Both the position numbers and the translations under genes were made by a program. 64,000 nucleotides of DNA from Rhyzopertha dominica (lineage: Eukaryota; Arthropoda; Insecta; Coleoptera; Bostrichidae), in the NCBI GenBank assembly GCA_025024175.1, contig QCXZ01000075.1:5332001-5396000 (forward strand), written 5' to 3'. The notes below the pieces were generated by a model. The model ran no database searches, was not told the DNA's origin, and saw only the letters and a program-made list of their open reading frames with translations. Shown here one piece after another: positions 33,350 through 44,791 of this stretch. Within the stretch, counting starts at the first letter, position 1. The number at the start of each line of letters is the position of its first letter.

Positions 33350-34480
33350 TAACTTCATTTGTTAAAAAGTTATAACAAAAAAAAATTTTTCTTACCTCGA
33401 TCCGGTTTTGGTACAACACCTGTTTATGCGTTAAAAAGCTAGCATCTTTTCCACTTTAAGTTTCTCACATTAGTGTCGTGATTCTCACCAAATTTAAAAA
33501 TGATATCTTTTATAGTTCAGGAATAGTCTTAAAAATCATTTTTTTTTATTCAATTTCAACACCCTGCTATCAAAAACAAAGCGTTTTCGGGAATTGTTTT
33601 ATTCGAAAAAAGTTATTAAAATGGCATTTTCTATCACCTGTCAAACGTTGCCGGTGTATTTCGAGGATACCCTGTATAATGAAACAAAACTAGGAGTATT
33701 ATGTGATTACATAAAGTTAAGAATGTTACAAGTGATCATTGCTCTTCTTCACTTGTACTCGTATCATAATATGATGATCCGGACCTCTGACAGGTCGTCT
33801 GTTTAATCAAGATTTAAGTTTGATACCGACAGGTGTTGATCCGGAGTACTGCATTTTAGTAAATCAAGAGCCTCTGAATCCAGTGGTATTTATTATTTTT
33901 TGACTGATTTCCGCAAGGAAGCAACAACAGAGTCCGATGAAACTAATGATATGGCCAACAAATCAGTATTTGTTGCTATTCTAGCAGTAGTGCTAGAACA
34001 GATAACGGCTCAAACAATCTATATACCTTTTTATATTCCAAATTAAGCACTTTTTATTTCTGCAGTCTTTCGGACACCGCGTTATGCTGATCCCGCGACA
34101 GGGATTTGGCCTAAAACGCAAAAATGAATGCGGCAATATATAGTTTTACTATCTCAACAACATCCATAGTTAAGCGAAAACTATACGTGTTTACTGCAAA
34201 AACAATTTTGAACATAATAAAAGGACAGTACGTTAGCCTAATCAATTTTGTAAACAGCAGTTTTTTACTCATTGTACTGTGTGTTCAGAAATGTGGTAAG
34301 GCAGGAAATATTAGTTTTAAGCGACTTATCAATTAATAATAACAACGTCCACCACTCAGAAATTCAAAATTTTGATTTGACTTTTGTCCACCTAAATTGA
34401 TGAATCTGCCCACTGTGCGGCGACTGAAATCCGCCATTTCGTTAGTGTAAGATAACAAATTTGTTTCCGTTTCAATTTTT
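33350..34480. other. Unassigned stretch
   Basis: Short open frames only. ATACCCTGTATAATG at about 33668 resembles a Tc1/mariner-type end. The stretch has no credible gene. Confidence 0.45.
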
Positions 34481-34483
34481 TGT

Positions 34484-34543
34484 CTTTCTGATATATTATT
34501 GGTACACTACGAATAAAGACAACTTGTTATTATTATTATTAAA
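34484..34543 (+). mobile_element. LINE 3' end (tail only)
   Basis: TGATATATTATTGG, then AATAAAG at about 34512 and (TTA)n at 34527-34541, is the same tail layout as the LINEs at 33.3 and 62.6 kb. No coding part is recognisable. Confidence 0.4.
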
Positions 34544-34549
34544 ATACTA

Positions 34550-35240
34550 GCACCATGATTGTTTTAATGCCAAATAAAAATAAAGTGGCAGAAATATACT
34601 TAATTGCCGCAGCTATAAATCTATACCTAATTAACATTATTTACCACAGCAAACTTCACAACTCCTCATCATCGCCTTCCTCCCCTAATTTAATATACTC
34701 GAAATCCCTGCAAATTCAGAACACCACACCATCCATCAATATCAATCCATTCAAGTTCATAAACGTCCGAACTGCGGGCCTTGGTCAACTTGTGCCGTGT
34801 AAACTTAATTTAACTTCACATTATCCCTTGCGGGTTTATGTTACGGGATAGGTGTTTGGGCTAGTTTGCCCGTTAGCGTTTCGAGCACTCTTTAGCGACG
34901 CCTACTCATACGGACTGGGGACGAGCCGGCGCCAGTTCATGTTCGTTTAGNCTGACATTTGAAGCTGTATACCAATACGGGGTTATTGACGCGACCTGTT
35001 TTCTAAAGCAGTTGAAGTTGAGTTTGTTTTGTTTCGAATAACTTTCGTAACGAATTAATAGTAAAAAACATTTTTAAGAACAAGCTTTGAAGTGAATCAA
35101 ACCTTATACAATTGGGTATTATCACTTTTTTTGAAAATTACGTAAAATGAATCTTGAAGTGCATATATATCATACGCCATGTAAAAAAAAACAAAAAAAA
35201 TATTTGTAGGTAGAGAATTCCAGGTCTGAAATTAGAATCT
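34550..35240. other. Unassigned stretch
   Basis: A 98-codon open frame at 34555-34851 has no recognisable domain and low-complexity serine/asparagine content. Not supported as a gene. Confidence 0.4.
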
Positions 35241-35444
35241 TAGGAGTCACCGCCAAAACGCTTCTATCCAAGGTTATTCAACTCGTGACGTCAAGTGTCA
35301 TGTAAACATTACCGANGAGCGTGCTGTTTAATGGTGTAGTATCATTCTTCTATTGGAAAAGCTTTTGTGTGGTGTTTATTGAAAGGACGGTGTAAGAGGT
35401 CGCACCAAAAAGTGATTTGTGTAGTTTTACAAGCATCTACTACT

Positions 35445-35633
35445 ATGGAAAACAAAACAAGTGTTGTTTTGTACATGGTTAAAAAAGTACTTCAGTCAGT
35501 ACAGCTAACAAAATTTTTGTAACCGTTCCTCGAGATTATCAACGTATGAAAAACTTGTTTAAGGCCCCTAGACGTGATATGCCGAAATCGCAATGTTTGT
35601 TTTTCTGTTGTGAAGATCATCTTAATTCTTACT
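35445..35633 (+). pseudogene. THAP-domain exon with splice donor, broken
   Basis: Read on the + strand with a frame change just after the ATG: CCFVHG and a stop where the second cysteine is expected. Then come KSTSVSTANKIFVTVPRDYQ, MKNLFKAPRRDMPKSQ and LFFCCEDHL. It therefore has the C..., VPRD, basic helix and C-x2-H signature of a THAP zinc-coordinating DNA-binding domain. The invariant Trp is replaced by Leu. The frame runs into ACT|GTAAGT at 35633/35634, a strong splice donor, so it looks like a first coding exon. The stop, frameshift and the lost Cys and Trp show it is dead. Confidence 0.7.
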
Positions 35634-35954
35634 GTAAGTTTAATTATATTTTTGGGGTTATAAGTATTTACCATTCAGTTTCCATTTTGTTATAGCTTGA
35701 AGGGGATATCAAAAATTATATGCGTTTTAAGTTGATAGAGGGAAACATTATAATAAAGAACGACGTTGTTCCCCATATATTCGACTGTTAGCCAGATCGG
35801 AAATGAGCCGCAAGAGCCCCGAAAATAAATGGCAATTTATATTTATTCTGACCTCTAAAATAAATGTCAAGTTTAGGGTACATTTTTGATTCTTACACTT
35901 TTATGTTTATAAATAGTATGTTTCCAAAAACCCACTGTGATCAAATTATCAATG

Positions 35955-36197
35955 CTACGTTAATTTGATAAAAGGTTCACTTATGATGTTGCTTTCACGT
36001 TCCTCATCTCCGTCGCGTTGAACCGCTCGTCGCTGTATAAATTCCATAACAATGAAGTCATTACTCATAAGTATTTCATCTTTTCTTGGCGTATTTAAAT
36101 TCGCTTGTCGCAAAAAGAACGCAAACAACAAACTAATAAATTGACGGGCTGAGGCTGACGCGTGGGGCGCTGACCCCAGATGTAAACAAGCGGCCAT
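35955..36197 (-). CDS. 80-aa open frame starting inside the right terminal repeat, function unknown
   Basis: It begins MAACLHLGSAPHASASARQF and continues RKDEILMSNDFIVMEFIQRR, AVQRDGDEERESNIISEPFI. The second half is charged and looks helical. The start lies within the inverted terminal repeat, next to the CpG-rich TGACGTC motif, as expected for a transposon promoter. It could be the N-terminus of the element's transposase, for example of Harbinger type, but no catalytic motif is included. I do not recognise it with confidence. Confidence 0.4.
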   Translation of the reverse strand: MAACLHLGSAPHASASARQFISLLFAFFLRQANLNTPRKDEILMSNDFIVMEFIQRRAVQRDGDEERESNIISEPFIKLT

Positions 36198-36254
36198 TTA
36201 CGAGACACCCGACGTCACAGCCAATATGTTCGCGTTTTGGCGGTCCCTTTAAAT

Positions 36255-38170
36255 ATTCGCATTTTTAATATTAAAAATACACCTTACGATTAATTTTTTC
36301 GAATTTATAAGCTGTCACAGCTGTTTTGTGGATTAAATACTACATATTAATATGCAATTTAATGAAATATAAATAAATGGCAAATACCCAATTGTATAAC
36401 GATATAAAAGCTTATCACGAGATTATAAATAAATAGGCTGTGCGCCATAATACAGCAATTTTCCTAATTTCTTGTATTCCATTAAAAGTAGATAAATTTG
36501 TACCAAAAAATCTCGCACAAGCTTTTATATTTACAGGAAATTTAGTGTGCATACGTATATAAAATATTATGTATTTGATAAAAGTTTGCGGTCGCACAAT
36601 TTTTATATAAATATTTTTTTTAAATTAAGGGGTAATCGACCTTGTTATTATTTATAATAGAGTGAACTCTTTAATTATTGCCAAGCTTTCGACTTTATTA
36701 GTCTTCGTCAGGGCTTCTGTAAAAACAGCACTTATAACTTACAGACTATTTAACACATCTAACTTACAAATTCTGATATTGCTATAAATCAGCCTTTTAC
36801 AAACGCATGCCACGTTCTCTAACATACACCTATATTTATATATTAGTAAGCCTTTGGTAAATTTCGTCCTTGTAATTTATATTAGATGACACATTTCAAA
36901 AATAAAACCATACCAAATTTTTTTGTCAAACTTATAATGTCAAGTCACAGTGCAAACGATCAAAAAACATTGCATTTAACATCCATTTCTGTTCATATTT
37001 ATAGATGGAATTTTAATGAAGAAGGTCAGGAGACAGTAAATATGTGTAAATGTTACTTAATTGATTTGTGTCTGATTTTTTGTTTAACTTAACAAATAGT
37101 AGTCAAATAGAAGTCATTCCGAGTACGGAGCTTATTAATTGTTTTAGTATAATTTTGAAGAGTTGATATCCTTCATCTACAAATTTTTATTGTTAGATGG
37201 GTATAGTAATAAGCGTGCACGATCACATTTCGACTCCTAGTGTATAAAAATTTGCCGTGGTCTGCTAAGATTTTTTTACACCTCCCAGTTTTTGATTTGT
37301 GTCTTAGGACAGCAGTACAGTGTCAATAAAGTAACGTACATAATTAAAAATACGGGTTATTTTGAGATGATTGAAATAAATCAGTTTATTACTTTGACTA
37401 AGACATAATATTCTTTAGATGTATATTACCAGATTCTCCAGTACAATACAATACAAACATTCAACGACAGTTTGATTATGATTATCTACTTGCCGATTAA
37501 CGGGATAAATTCGCAGGACCTTTTTCAATTGCAGATTTGCCAGTCTTTTTGTATACTAACAGGTGGTGACCATTTTGAAAACATTACAGAAATGAGTATT
37601 GCATAAATTGTCACCAGAAGTAAAGGGTTTTTTTCCTTCGAAATTTCAGCAAAATCGGTTAAGGGAAACTGGTGCTAATTCAGCTTGCACGATTTGACCT
37701 AAGCAAACTATAAAACATTGCAAATTAAATAAAAGCTCGTAAAAATACGAATAAAGTAAGTAAAACTACCAGCGTCAAGAATAAATTCGATGACCGCGGT
37801 ATCAAACTTGGAAGTTCTTCTATTCTAGCTTGTAACTATAAGGATATTTACCGCATCAGATTTTCACGTGCATTGCTTTTCGAACAGTAGTTCTACTGAT
37901 CTTCAATATTTTTTAATTTTCTCATGACCACTCGACGGAAGATTAATAACGTGTAAAAACATTTCCAATATTAACGACGTGATAAGGAGTTCCGTACTGG
38001 AAGTTGATAAATTAGATCGGAAAAGTAAGGTGTGGAAGTGGAAATTTGCTTCAATCGCATTGCGTATTAAATCTACAGATAACACAAGCTCACTGGTATG
38101 TTTTAAAGTAGCAATAAATTTTAAGAAAACACTAGAAACGGAAATATTCTTATAGCACTTACTTGTTTTA
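36255..38170. other. Unassigned ~1.9-kb stretch
   Basis: AT-rich. A 103-codon minus frame at 38214-37903 lacks any recognised domain. No repeat pair was seen. Confidence 0.45.
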
Positions 38171-38172
38171 AA

Positions 38173-38640
38173 ATGTGGAGACCGTGGAATGGAGTGGATG
38201 TTTTCCTCCCACAAGAAGGTGAAATCAACGTAGAGGTTATTGAAGAAATCGAAATGGCGGAAGATGTTTTCGACAATAATGTTGAAATTTATGTACCCGA
38301 AGAGTCAAATAGCTAAACAAATAGTTTTGAATGTTAGTTAGTTATGAATACATGCAGAGGAAAAAAAAAGAAATGACCAAAATTTAAAATAAGGTATGAT
38401 TCATGAGGCATACAAAAATAATTGACAATTGAAGAATTACACAAGGAAATTGAAACTAAGCTAAAATTAAAAGTTGTAAGGAGAGTTTACGTATTTTTTT
38501 TAAGAAAATTAATAAACGCCAAGTGCTTATGGAACAGTGACTTCTTTAAGTGTCTAAAATCTTATTTAAAAAATGTAATACTTTTTAAAAAATAAATGGT
38601 ATAAGCTTTGTTATTGATTATTTCATTCTGTGTTTATTTA
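38173..38640 (+). mobile_element. Possible Tc1-like element 3' end with short acidic frame
   Basis: An open frame at 38173-38316 (MWRPWNGVDVFLPQEG..., 47 codons, acidic) is followed by AT-rich DNA. At 38555-38635 the sequence GTGTCTAAAATCTTATTTAA, then AAAAAATAAATGGTATAAGC TTTGTTATT, matches the minus strand of 27190-27300. That region follows a Tc1-like transposase. So this is probably another copy of that element's end. The short frame itself is unrecognised. Confidence 0.4.
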
Positions 38641-38644
38641 TTCT

Positions 38645-40215
38645 TTAAATTTCAATATAACGATTAAAAGGCTTCAAGTATGGTCCTGTAATTCGGCAGG
38701 CAAATAGTTTCACAGGAATCTATGGTTGAGTGTAAAAGTTAGAGAAGCTCAAATAGACCATTAAGTTGTGTTCGCAGAATATTTCTAGTCCCACAATACT
38801 GTTAACTAGCAATACTACATTTACGTAAACACAGTTTTATTGGCGTACTAATAAATTATTCGTAACAAATATTTTTTAAAGAAGACGTCATAATTCTAAA
38901 AAGCACTTGTAATGCGAAATCATGGAAGCATGGGAACTGACAAGCTATCATAAAGTGTCATCTGTAACTTCGTGTATATAGTTTTGCATCCTACAAATTG
39001 CATCTGTAAATAACTGCTATTGCGTTCATCTTTTCTTATTACATACTACTAAATATCAGCTGGAGATCTTTGGAAACCATGAAGCTCACTGAACCTATCA
39101 TCAGTAGGGTCCGACACCAAACGCAGCAACTGGCTAATTTGGTAAAATAACTAGTTATATAATAAGATATTTCTAAATTTTCACGAATTTACACTACAAT
39201 ATTGATCTATAAGGTCTAAAATTCTAAGCAAGAGAATAGTGGATACTACTAATCTGCAGAGAATTTTGGAATTAATACAATGCTATTCGTCCAAATTGAG
39301 CTGGTGATAGAATAATTTAAAAAAATAATAGAACGTTGCATGCGAACCTTTTTTAAAGACATAAAACACATATATGCATTATGACATAAACTTCTTTATG
39401 GTCAAGTGTATATTCACATTCTGAAGAAAAGGACAGGTTTTCTTATTTTGACGGTATACGTAAAATAACGTTATGGTTTCAAAGGAGAACAGTTCTTTAT
39501 ATTTCCAATTAATATTACACACAAACTTTTTTGCAATTTTGTTGTAAAAGAAAATGTCTCCGACAGCAAGTATGTTTATGTAGGGTCTTTGATTATTTTT
39601 TCCTAACCTGGTGACTTTGTGTATAGTATCAAATAGTACGATGGTAAGAAATTCCTTTTAGAATCTTTATTTAAAAATCGTTTAATCGTTCAACTGCTGT
39701 CCTCGTGTCGATCTCACATATATTTTCTATCTAGTTGATACTTCTGTAATGGATTTTTTTGTTAATCCAGCCAATAATTGTTGGCATATGCGAGACTTTT
39801 TGACTTCAGGGCTTCTTTAGGTAGTAGTTAGTAGGTAAACATATCAAAAGTCGCCGTCCCTGGGAGGTCAGTTTAGGGGATAGGGGAGGGGAAAAATCAC
39901 ACGATCATATCTTAGCTCATTCATTAATTTCCTATATAATTGTTTCCATACATGAGAAATTGTCGATTATCCATATCTGTTTGTCCAGCATTTGCTTCTA
40001 GTGCCTCTCAGGATCGTTTGTCAGAAAAATGCCATGGACTAAATTGTAGTGCTTTAAATTAAGTTAAATTTGATATACATTGCTACTTTATCACCAACTA
40101 CTTAATAAATAATTATAGCTTTCTAATATAATATAACCTATAACCTATACGATTGTCTCAATACATATCGCTTTCAAGGAATAGGTACATCAATTAAGAT
40201 CGATAATTTAATACA
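38645..40215. other. Unassigned ~1.6-kb stretch
   Basis: No credible gene, repeat pair or element terminus was seen on either strand. Confidence 0.45.
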
Positions 40216-40254
40216 CATTTTCATGGTCGCTGGATTGGCGGTGGGAGCCAAATA

Positions 40255-41574
40255 CGAGGCATGTTTTTTAAGTAAGTACCGTTTTGCGATTCCGCCGCCT
40301 CAGCGCTACGGTCGGCGTTCCGCGCATGCGCGCTGGTTACCTACATCTCTTGTCTACGCACTGACGCCATTACAGTTTGATTCTTCATTGTATACGTTGT
40401 TTACTGAGTGTTTAAGATGCCTCCGACAATCGTGAGTCCCGTCGATTGTGAAGTACGGGCTGTTATACGATTTCTTAGTGCTAAAGGCGTAAAACCGATC
40501 GATATTCATCGTGAGATCTGTGAAGTTTACGGACAAAACATTATGAGTGATGGAATGGTAAGGAAATGGGTGAGAGCATTTAAAGATGGCCGCACAAATG
40601 TGCATGATGAAGAACGGAGTGGGCGTCCTTCGGTCGTTAATGAAGATTTGGTGCAGAAAGTGAACGAAAAGGTGAGAGAAAACAGACGCTTTACAATTTC
40701 ATCATTGTGCGACTGCTTTCCTCAATATTCTCGTAGTGTTTTGTATCGCATTGTGACCGAGAACTTGAATTACCGGAAATTGTGTTCACGTTGGGTTCCG
40801 AAAATGTTGACGGATTTACACAAAACCCAACGTTTAGGCAGTGCATTGACTTTCCTTGAGCGGTACCACAATGAAGGTGAAGATTTTTTTGACCAAATTG
40901 TTACTGGTGACGAAACATGGGTGGCCTACGTCACACCAGAATCGAAACAACAATCCATGGAATGGCGACATTCATCATCACCCAAAAAAGTGAAGTTTAA
41001 GCAAACAATTTCTGCCCGGAAAATCATGTGCACAGTTTTTTGGGACAGAAGAGGAGTATTGCTAGTGGAGTTTCTGCCTCGTAATGAGACAATCAATGCA
41101 GCGTCTTATTGTAAGACATTGACCAACCTGCGTCGTGCAATCCAGAACAAAAGACGTGGCAAGTTGAGTAAGGGTATCGTTGTGCTGCATGACAATGCCC
41201 GTCCACATGTGGCTAATCGGACCAAAGATCTCATCAAATCTTTTAAATGGGAAACTCTAGATCATCCTCCATACAGCCCTGATCTGGCGCCCAGCGACTA
41301 CCATTTGTTCCTGCACACCTGGGTGGTCAGCGTCTTCAAGACGATANCGAAGTCGAAACATTTGTGATACAGTGGTTAACAAGTCAGGCGGCAGAATTTT
41401 ATGAGGAGGGTATTCAAAAACTGGTACCACGTTATGACAAGTGCATCAATATTCACGGAAATTATGTAGAAAAGTAGATTAAGGTACAGGCTTTCATGTA
41501 AGATAAAATTATTGCGATATCTTTGCACGTCTTTTTTTAATTCCAAAACGGTCTTACTTAAAAAACATGCCTCG
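40255..41574 (+). mobile_element. mariner copy 2, full length 1,320 bp, TA target duplication
   Basis: The terminal inverted repeats CGAGGCATGTTTTTTAAGTA are perfect over the first 20 bases at both ends and extend to about 30 bp with a 2-base difference. TA flanks both sides (40253-40254 and 41575-41576). The interior is one transposase gene. Near-identity with copy 1 at 29.7 kb indicates recent activity of the family. Confidence 0.95.
40416..41477 (+). CDS. mariner transposase (DD34D), near-intact
   Basis: The start is ATG 40416 (MPPTIVSPVDCEV). The N-terminal half has two helix-turn-helix segments (ID IHREICEVYG, SRSVLYRIVTENL). The catalytic triad is TGDETW, HDNARPH and SPDLAPSDYHLF. I count 34 residues between the second and third aspartates, so it is DD34D as in true mariners. 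The WVPKMLTDLHKTQR linker motif is present. A 2-base insertion near 41318 shifts the frame just after the catalytic region. The remaining C-terminus (ending HGNYVEK, TAG at 41475) is in the other frame, and there is an n at 41346. The transposase is thus one small lesion from intact, at about 352 residues, the usual length. Confidence 0.9.
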
Positions 41575-41839
41575 TAGCTTAGCTTGCGCAAAGCCCCGAC
41601 TTAAATCCTATGGATTTTTGCGCATAGGGGCACCTAAAATCGCTTGTGTACACAGAAGACATAAATAATCGAGAGGAGTTATGGTAAAGGATTAAAAATT
41701 CTGTGCAATCTCTCCGGAGCAAAGATTTTTCGTTTAAAATTGGGCGATCGTTCAACAAACGGATTCGAAAATGTATTGAAATAATTGGAAACCATTTCGA
41801 GCACCTGCTGTCAAGAGCAGACCTGTTTTTTTATTAATT

Positions 41840-42325
41840 GTTGTCTTGTGTATGTGTTTAAAATAAAATTACCTTTCCATTGTTGTCTGCTTTTGACCTT
41901 GTTTTAATCAAAGCCTATTTGAAATGTTGTATACTATTAAATAATTGACCTGCATTACATTACTGAAATGGTAATATCTGGAAAAGGGTAGGTGATAGCG
42001 ACTTCTACAAGGTATTCATTTTTTGTGGAAAAGGACAAATAGATATTTACATCTGTCAAAAAGTATATACAGGGAGGCGCAAAAAAGTTGTGACATTTTT
42101 AACCCACGTGAAGTACCGTAGATGGTGTCGCATGCAACTAATAGTCAATCTATTAAATATTTGAATTCCTCGCCTCAAATAAAATTTTGGCAAAAGTTAT
42201 TATAAACATTCAAAAACCAAATCTGAAGTTTAACACCGTGTATCTTTGTTAATACCTATTCACTTTTGTATTAAGATAAATTTGGTTAAATCTTAATATT
42301 TTTACGCTATGGTACTGTAAATTTT
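41840..42325. other. Spacer with Tc1-like terminal motif
   Basis: TATATACAGGGAGGCGC at about 42066 looks like a Tc1-type terminus. No partner or gene was identified. Confidence 0.4.
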
Positions 42326-42331
42326 GTTTAG

Positions 42332-42650
42332 ATATTTCATGCTGAAAGATCCAACCCAGTTTGTATCTGCTTCCAGATCCGCAAAGCCACTGCCAATTTC
42401 TACGATGGAAAGAAGCAGGAGCGTAACGCCACTGCGGGGAATTCCGCAGTACATGCCAGTCAGGTACTTCCTGGACCAGGGAAGCATCTGGGGCCAGTCC
42501 CAGGAATACCCCAGCAGGATAAGGTTCGAATTTTGGCAGCCACCGGTCAAGGTGATCGACTACATGGAAACAAGCAGCAGGAAGAGAAAAAGGAGCACGC
42601 CTGATGGTGTAAAATACAGGGACGAGATTTACTATTTTACTGACAAATGA
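42332..42650 (+). CDS. Probable terminal coding exon of a host gene, ~106 codons
   Basis: An open frame with unusually G+C-rich, selected-looking codons begins after a good acceptor (TTTTGTTTAG, 42331) in phase 2. It ends at TGA 42650, and AATAAAG follows at 42764. The residues include FVSASRSAKPLPISTMERSR, YMPVRYFLDQGSIWGQSQEY, RIRFEFWQPPVKVIDYM and KYRDEIYYF. It is rich in Arg, Tyr and Pro, with no transposon motif, signal or membrane segment. The lack of any lesion in an otherwise decayed landscape argues for a functional exon. The pattern vaguely recalls insect thick-filament muscle proteins such as myofilin, but I cannot confirm this. The upstream exons are not evident in the preceding kilobases and could be far away. 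Confidence 0.6.
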
Positions 42651-42659
42651 TGATCTTAC

Positions 42660-43080
42660 GAGACACGAATGTTAATTTTTAAATGGAGATTATTATTATG
42701 TTGTAATTCGATAATATTAAAGTTTATTTATTTTTGCATACAGATGTTTCCATATTGAAGCGAATAAAGAAAGCGTTCGTAAAAATAAAATAATAATAAC
42801 ACATATTATGCCCAAACAAGAAAGGATACAAAATATATTTAAGAAAAGTTAATTATAATTGCTATACATATAAGGATAAAAGACAAGATTCAGCTGAAAT
42901 ATAGCAAGTATATTCCTCTGATCTTCCCTCTAACTGTACATTAATTAAAATGAGATATTTCTGAAGCAATAGTACAGAAAGACATAAACAACAGTAATAC
43001 AATGAACCTAAATCCAAAAAAGTATACCACTGGACGATTAAATAGCAAACAATAAAAAAGAAAAAAAATAGGATTATTCG
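42660..43080. other. 3' flank of the host exon, AT-rich
   Basis: It contains the likely polyadenylation signal AATAAAG at 42764 and AT-rich sequence. No gene was seen. Confidence 0.45.
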
Positions 43081-43084
43081 CATC

Positions 43085-43325
43085 TAAACAACATACCGAA
43101 CAAGCTTGACTTAAACAACACCAGGCGATCGTTTATATCTTTCAGATATACAGGCAAACTATTATAAACCGATCTGATATGAAAAGCAGCGGCTAAACAG
43201 GCTAGTACGATGTTTTGGTATACTAATATTACCCGTATTCCTCAAATTCAAATGGTTAATATCGGTTCTGAATGATATTTCATATACAATTTTCAGGAGA
43301 CTTGAATTAACTTTAAGGACAAACT
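43085..43325 (-). pseudogene. LINE ORF2 C-terminal fragment
   Basis: The minus strand reads FRTDINHLNLRNTGNISIP, KHRTSLFSRCFSYQ, then (after an indel) YNSLPVYLKDINDRL and FKSSLFGMLF. This is the conserved C-terminal segment after the LINE reverse transcriptase, where YNSLP is a recurrent motif. No catalytic part is present. Confidence 0.6.
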
Positions 43326-44180
43326 GGCCACCACTGAAAAAGTCAAGAGAAAGACCAGCAACACTCACAGACAATGAAATTAGAGTATTGCAAATGATTG
43401 ACGAAAATTCTCATATTAGTCAAAGGGTAGCCTCAAGAGCAACCGGTATTAGTCTGTCTTCAGTACACCGAATAATTAAAGCCAATCAATTTCATCCGTA
43501 TCACTTGCAATTGGTTCAGGGCTTAAAGGAAACAGATTATCCTAAAAGACTGGCTTTTTGTAACTTTTTTCGGGAACACCAAAATTTGAATGTGAGATTT
43601 TATGACAACATTTGCTTCTCAGATGAAGCAAGATTTTCTAATAATGGTGGAGTTAACAAACATAACATGCATTATTATGAGCAAGAGAATCCACGTTGGA
43701 TTCGAGAAGAACATTTTCAAACTATCTATTCGACGAATGTCTGGTGCGGAATATTGGGGAATCAATTTGTTGGGCCTATTTTNTTCGCGATAGTTTAAGC
43801 GGCAATACTTATCTAAATTTTTTAAGAAACATTTTACCGGTACTTCTCCAAAATATAAATTTACAAGTAAGACAAGGTTTATGGGGCACTTGCGCATTAT
43901 CATAGTATAGTGCGAAATCATCTTGAATTGGGTTTGCCTAACCGATGGATAGGAAGAGGTTCAATTAATCATTGACCACCGAGAAACCCGGACCTTACCC
44001 CTTTCGATTTTTTTCTGCGAGGAATGGTAAAAGAGTGTAGAACATTTAGAAGCTATAATACGTGATGCATGTAGATCCATCACTCCAGAAATGTTAATGC
44101 ATGTTAAAAGATCGTTTTGGGCACGAATTCAAGCTTGTGAATACAGCGGAGGGCGACATTTTGCGCATCTATTACATTAA
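43326..44180 (+). pseudogene. Tc1/mariner-superfamily transposase (RWIGRG type), decayed
   Basis: The + strand starts with KSRERPATLTDNEI and a helix-turn-helix around SRATGISLSSVHRIIKANQF, followed by FHPYHLQLVQGL. The first catalytic aspartate is in NICFSDEARFSNNG. NPRWIREEHFQ, VWCGILGNQFVGP and SGNTYLNFLRNILPVLLQ follow. After 43880 the frames change: NRWIGRGSIN, PRNPDLTPFDFFLRGM (third acidic position) and the C-terminal GGRHFAHLLH ending at TAA 44178. The segment around the second aspartate (usually QDGAPAH) is destroyed near 43890. An n at 43784 and several frameshifts make it inactive. It is one of four members of this type in the window. Confidence 0.85.
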
Positions 44181-44184
44181 TATT

Positions 44185-44790
44185 ATTGAATAAACATTTT
44201 TCAAAAATAAAATTTGTTTTACAATACCGAATTTACTTAAAGCAAAGGATTGAAGTTTATGTCAAAATTTACGAATTTAGACAGCTCTCTACGTTTTATA
44301 TTTTTTAAGACGATGAACAATTATCAATGTTACCTCTGCAAATGTATTTTGGGTTGCATTTTTGATTTCGTCAGGGTCATCATCATTCGTGAAACATCCT
44401 GTATGCACTTGCTACTAAATCTAGGCATTTTTGATACAATATTTATATGAACCGATTGATTTGTACATTTCCCTGGTCGATAATTCAAGAAAAATTTGGC
44501 ATTTTCGATAAATCACTAAGCAATTAAAATTATTTTTTCTGTCACTAGTCAAAACAAAAGAACGTAGTTTGTAATATATAATGTACGCGCCAGGAAAGAA
44601 GGCAGAGGTGGTGGAGACGAAAATTGCATCCATGCGGTTCGCTCCGTTCAAATTGTGGACGGTGTTACATTCCTAGGGTGTGACTTCTTTTCTGGCACTG
44701 TATCTTCAATATTAGCGGTTTTAAGATTTGCTAGCTCGTCAAAAGTATAAGCGCCCTTATCTCCCAACATCCCTATACAACAATCTTGAT
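44185..44790. other. Unassigned stretch
   Basis: AT-rich, with short frames only. A 76-codon minus frame (44651-44421) has no recognised domain. Confidence 0.45.
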
Positions 44791-44791
44791 T

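Larger units (their letters stand above)
35242..36250. mobile_element. TIR element (~1.0 kb) with THAP exon and a converging small frame, possibly PIF/Harbinger-like
   Basis: The left end and the reverse complement of the right end both carry GG..ACCGCCAAAACGC, followed by GTGACGTC..GTGTC..GTAAA after a spacer of 23 or 13 bases. TTA flanks the left GG end, and the base triplet after the right end is TTT. A TTA-like target site with GG ends would fit PIF/Harbinger, which is inference. Inside are a THAP exon (+) and an 80-codon frame (-). Confidence 0.6.
40219..41835 (+). pseudogene. Tc1/mariner-superfamily transposase relic interrupted by mariner
   Basis: The left part (40219-40254) reads LNTHFHGRWIGGGSQ. 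The right part (41575-41835) continues LAQSPDLNPMDFCA, GHLKSLVYTEDINNREELW and FNKRIRKCIEIIGNHFEHLL. These match the third-aspartate region and C-terminus of the insect transposase type with RWIGRGG / SPDLTPLDFFLWG signatures. The intervening 40255-41574 is the mariner, inserted at a TA that is duplicated. Only the C-terminal quarter of this older transposase is left, and it has several stops. Confidence 0.8.

Noticed and set aside
35492..35674. 60-codon minus frame
   Set aside because: Antisense to the THAP exon.
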